From positions 868,001 through 932,000 of the forward strand of contig OY718805.1 of assembly GCA_963070105.1 (NCBI GenBank): a stretch of DNA of 64,000 nt. Direction: 5' to 3'. Below the pieces are notes generated by a model that worked only from the letters and a program-made list of their open reading frames with translations, was not told the DNA's origin and made no database searches. This DNA comes from Litomosoides sigmodontis (lineage: Eukaryota; Nematoda; Chromadorea; Rhabditida; Onchocercidae). A program made the translations under genes and the position numbers. Positions 60,909-64,000 of the stretch are shown in pieces (positions within the stretch are counted from its first letter, which is position 1; every line of letters begins with the position of its first letter).

Positions 60909-63778
60909 ATGGTAAGAAGTGCTCGTATTTTCAAGGTACTGTTTGGTAGAAGACTACATCGAGCACACGATGGAACTACTATGGACTGCTGTGAAGCCAG
61001 CGTTTACTATGCAGTTGTCGTTATTTTCCTCGAATATTTTGCCTGGGGACTGCTTACCGTACCGGTCATTAATGTTCGTTTTCATTCATTTGTATCGTTT
61101 CCTTTTTCATCTCATGTATTCATTTGATATTTGTCCTTGTGCTTCAAAACAAAATAACGATTCATAATGCATCATTTTAATGATCGTTAGATTGCCGGTG
61201 AATCATCTAATAACCGTTATAGAAAGGGTATTAGGAATCGGGATACTTCATAAGTAATAAAACGTTGGACGATGTTAATGGTGTAGTAAGGCATAGTCAT
61301 GCAAATAAATCATGGCCTTCAAATCTGTGTTGGATATGTTATCTGATATAAAAATTAGTCTAACAGTAGTCACTGTTAGCTTATCTAAATGTAGTAAGAA
61401 TTCTTGTATCACTGCCACATTTTGCAGGTGCTTGCTGATACGTTCCCTACAAATAAGTTTTTAATGAATGGTGTGATTCTTGGCATAAAAGGTCTGCTAT
61501 CATTTTTGAGTGCGCCGTTGCTTGGTGCGATATCGGACAAGTGGGGGCGCAAGTCATTTTTACTGCTCACTGTATTTTTCACGTGTATGCCTATACCATG
61601 CCTTAAAATTAGCCCATGGTTGGTGATTGTTTACTGCTTTATATTTTTCAGTAAAGAAATGGGAATCATAAGGATATAAAAGATAGTGAGCGTCAGATAT
61701 TACTTTGTTTTCATATCATGAATTCATCGATAGAAAGTTTTACACAAAAGAAACACTGACATGCAATCGTGGAATTAAAGCGTTCTTTCAGGTGGTATTT
61801 TGCTCTTTTTTCTATTAGTGGTCTATTTTCTATAACATTCAGTGTCGCACTTGCATACGTGGCTGATGTCACGGATAAGTCTGATCGCTCAACTGCATAT
61901 GGCCTAATTTCTGCCACATTTGCAGCATCTTTAATTACATCACCTGCACTTGGAGCATGGATTTCAGAGTCTTGGGGTGATGATGGTGTCGTTTTACTCG
62001 TATGTTTGAAGTTCCAATTTTAGTATTACTCAAGAGATAGGGCTAGTATTTATCACTTGTTCATAACGGAAAGGCGAGGAGGAAAAGAAGAGATTGGCCT
62101 AATCAGAAGTAATAGTAGTTGCAGGCCACAGTAATTGCAAGCTTGGATGTACTATTTATATTACTAGCAGTGCCAGAATCATTACCTTCTCGTAACCGAC
62201 GAGCAATAGATACATTTCGTTGGCAGAGAGCTGATCCATTTGCAACACTGCGAATTGTTTGGGAGGATCGCTTGGTGCTTAAGTTGGCTGCTATTATTTT
62301 TTTAAGTTATCTTCCTGAAGCTGGTCAATTTTCATGTTTTTTCGTGTATTTAAAACTTGTGGTTGGTTTCACCCCGGAAGCAGTAGCCGTTTTCATCGGT
62401 TAGTGATCACCGTAATATTTATCCCCCCATTACTTTTTAATTTTGGATAAAACTGAACCTGATTATCTGTGGTACTTTGCTTTGCTAGGCCATTCACGAT
62501 TGTGTTTATTCACAGCCTGATAATAATGCATAGCTGGAGTTGTTATAATTTACATTACTGTAAAAACTGTTAGACACATTAAATCATTTGAAATCTTAAA
62601 GTGTTCAATGCGTCAATAATATTTCTGATCCATTTTGCAGGAATTGTTGGTATATTATCTGTTGTCTCCCAGACTGGCATACTTTTCCTTCTTACTAACA
62701 CTGTTGGCACGAAATATACAATAACTCTTGGCCTGTCATTTCAATTTGCTCAATTATTATGGTCAGTTTGAGAGGCATAAACAATTTTGGAAGATTTTCA
62801 TATGTAAAACGAAAACTTCAAACACACTTCTTCCTTCGGTTATAAAATACTAATATCTTTAGTGCCTTAAATGTTGTACAGGTATGGTTTGGGTACAAAA
62901 TATTGGATGATGTGGGCCGCAGGTGTGCTAGTAGCGATGAGTCAGTTAATTTATCCGTCAATTAGCGCATTTGTCAGCATACACAGTGATCGTGATAAAC
63001 AGGGAACTGTACAGGGTGTCATTACCGGTGTTCGAGGATTATGCCAAGGTTGCTGTATAAAAATCTTCTAAAAAGCGCTAATCTTTAGTTCATAGGATTT
63101 CATGACCTCTGTTGTTTTCCCACAAAAAAGCTCTCAGAATTTTTGCAAAAATTAAATCCATTCGGTTCACCTAGGTTTACCAAATTTTTGAATGAAGCAA
63201 TAATTACGAAAGGTAAAGTTAATAAGAAGCAAAAATGTTAGAGAGGAAAAGTTTTAAATGTTCCTGTTCTTTCCTTCTCCTATAATTCCTATAACGTTCT
63301 TTTACTTGTAGGTTTGGGTCCGGCCTTGTTCGGTTTTATATTTTATTTGTTTGACATGGATTTAAATGTGGATAATGATGGTACGGGTCATATTGGAATA
63401 CCCCCTTTTCCGGCACCTCGAATACGAGTTCAGCCAATTATTTCACCTCGTCGAAATACAACTTCCATTGAGAAGCCGGTATTTAACTGGGTATCGTTGA
63501 ATTTCTATAATGTGCAAATTCTACTACGAAAATCGTGGAAGCCTACTATTACTTCTTACTTTAGTGAAAAAAAAATGCCAGCAAATACATGGTCATTTCA
63601 GAAATTGATCCCAGGACCACCATTTTTTTTTGGGTCATTAATGGTGCTACTCGCCTTATTTGTGAATTCATCACTGCCAGGGATGACATCAATAAACACA
63701 CGATTCTTTCGACGTCCAAGCTCCACACATAGTCGGCAGTCATCAGACGACGCTTCTCGTTTATTTCAGAACTCATAA
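60909..63778 (+). CDS. MFSD14: Major-facilitator transporter, MFSD14/HIAT1 type, 489 or 530 aa
   Basis: Twelve-helix membrane transporter of the hippocampus-abundant-transcript family; the substrate is not established (sugar-transporter-like). Seven exons in phase: 60909-61073, 61428-61618, 61792-61999, 62125-62398, 62641-62761, 62882-63048 and 63312-63778. Landmarks: YYAVVVIFLEYFAWGLLT (helix 1), the MFS motif GAISDKWGRKS between helices 2 and 3, LLLTVFFTCMPIPCLKISPWWYFA, AYGLISATFAASLITSPALGA, LLAVPESLP, FLSYLPEAGQFS, WMMWAAGVLVAMS, QGTVQGVITGVRGLCQGLGPALFGFIFYLF and LIPGPPFFFGSLMVLLAL. The cytosolic tail is short and Ser/Arg-rich. Read straight through, the product is 530 aa. Removing an in-frame GT-AG segment (63479-63601) gives 489 aa, the length of human MFSD14A (490 from memory). 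Confidence 0.93.
63479..63601 (+). other. Putative 123-base in-frame intron (exitron) in the last MFSD14 exon
   Basis: The segment starts GTATTT after AAGCCG and ends CATTTCAG before AAATTGATCCCAGG. It has no stop codon and is a multiple of three. It encodes 41 residues in the loop before the last helix that have no counterpart in the family as I remember it. Confidence 0.6.
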
Positions 63779-64000
63779 TTTATCTTTAGGCTCCACATAG
63801 CATGGCATCATAAATTGAAATGAAATTTGATTGGATTTAGACGGCTAAGTTATTTGGTTACTCTTTGTAGTGCGTGTACAATTTCTCATAAATCTTATGA
63901 CTTACATCGTAAGAAGCTACTAAAGGTATTCTTAATGCAGCAAATGACTGTTGCTACCAATCTATGCAAGGTTCTCTTAATGAAAATAGGGTTTTATGGA
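63779..64000. other. 3' flank of the MFSD14 gene
   Basis: AT-rich sequence after the stop codon. No further exon is seen before the window ends. Confidence 0.5.

Overview
The window is nuclear DNA of a nematode, most likely a filarial or other spirurid. The evidence is AT-rich sequence, short coding exons split by introns with near-invariant GT..AG ends, TTTTCAG-type acceptors a few bases upstream of many start codons (typical SL trans-splice sites), and eight genes whose translated exons match known metazoan families. Assignments rest on reading the translations and on family knowledge from memory; no search was run, and the species is an inference.

Layout, left to right: (1) 3' end of an EF-hand protein gene, + strand, cut by the window edge (<1-915). 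(2) A compact single-LIM protein gene, + strand (3403-4687). (3) Glyoxalase I, - strand (6993-5619), with a decayed tandem copy of its third exon inside an intron. (4) A large receptor-type guanylyl cyclase, + strand (9294-18506), probably the gcy-12 orthologue. (5) After 4.8 kb without a recognisable gene, a MAP-kinase phosphatase of the VHP-1 type, + strand (23315-34190), with a 4-kb intron and a possible internal alternative first exon. (6) A USP22/Ubp8-type SAGA deubiquitinase, - strand (39223-35714). (7) An ER-luminal DnaJ co-chaperone (DNAJB11/ERdj3), - strand (42256-39981), just upstream of USP22 on the same strand. (8) Translation initiation factor eIF3 subunit B, + strand (43573-48232). 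(9) Nucleoporin Nup160, - strand (57374-49170), about 31 exons. (10) An MFSD14/HIAT1-type major-facilitator transporter, + strand (60909-63778).

For all but the first gene and one Nup160 junction I could chain exons with consistent splice phases to a complete reading frame of about the length expected for the family. No rRNA, tRNA, CRISPR, bacterial or viral block was recognised. The genes are mostly unrelated housekeeping and signalling genes. The one functional neighbourhood of note is the gcy-12/vhp-1 pair, which from memory is also adjacent in Caenorhabditis elegans (F08B1.2/F08B1.1).

Points that stand out: three inferred GC-AG introns with nearly the same AAAG|GCAT donor, two of them in one gene; a relic exon duplication in glyoxalase I; a 123-base in-frame intron in the transporter; a possible rhodanese-less VHP-1 isoform; and four long, short-loop inverted repeats in introns and intergenic DNA. 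I found no convincing undescribed multi-gene system.
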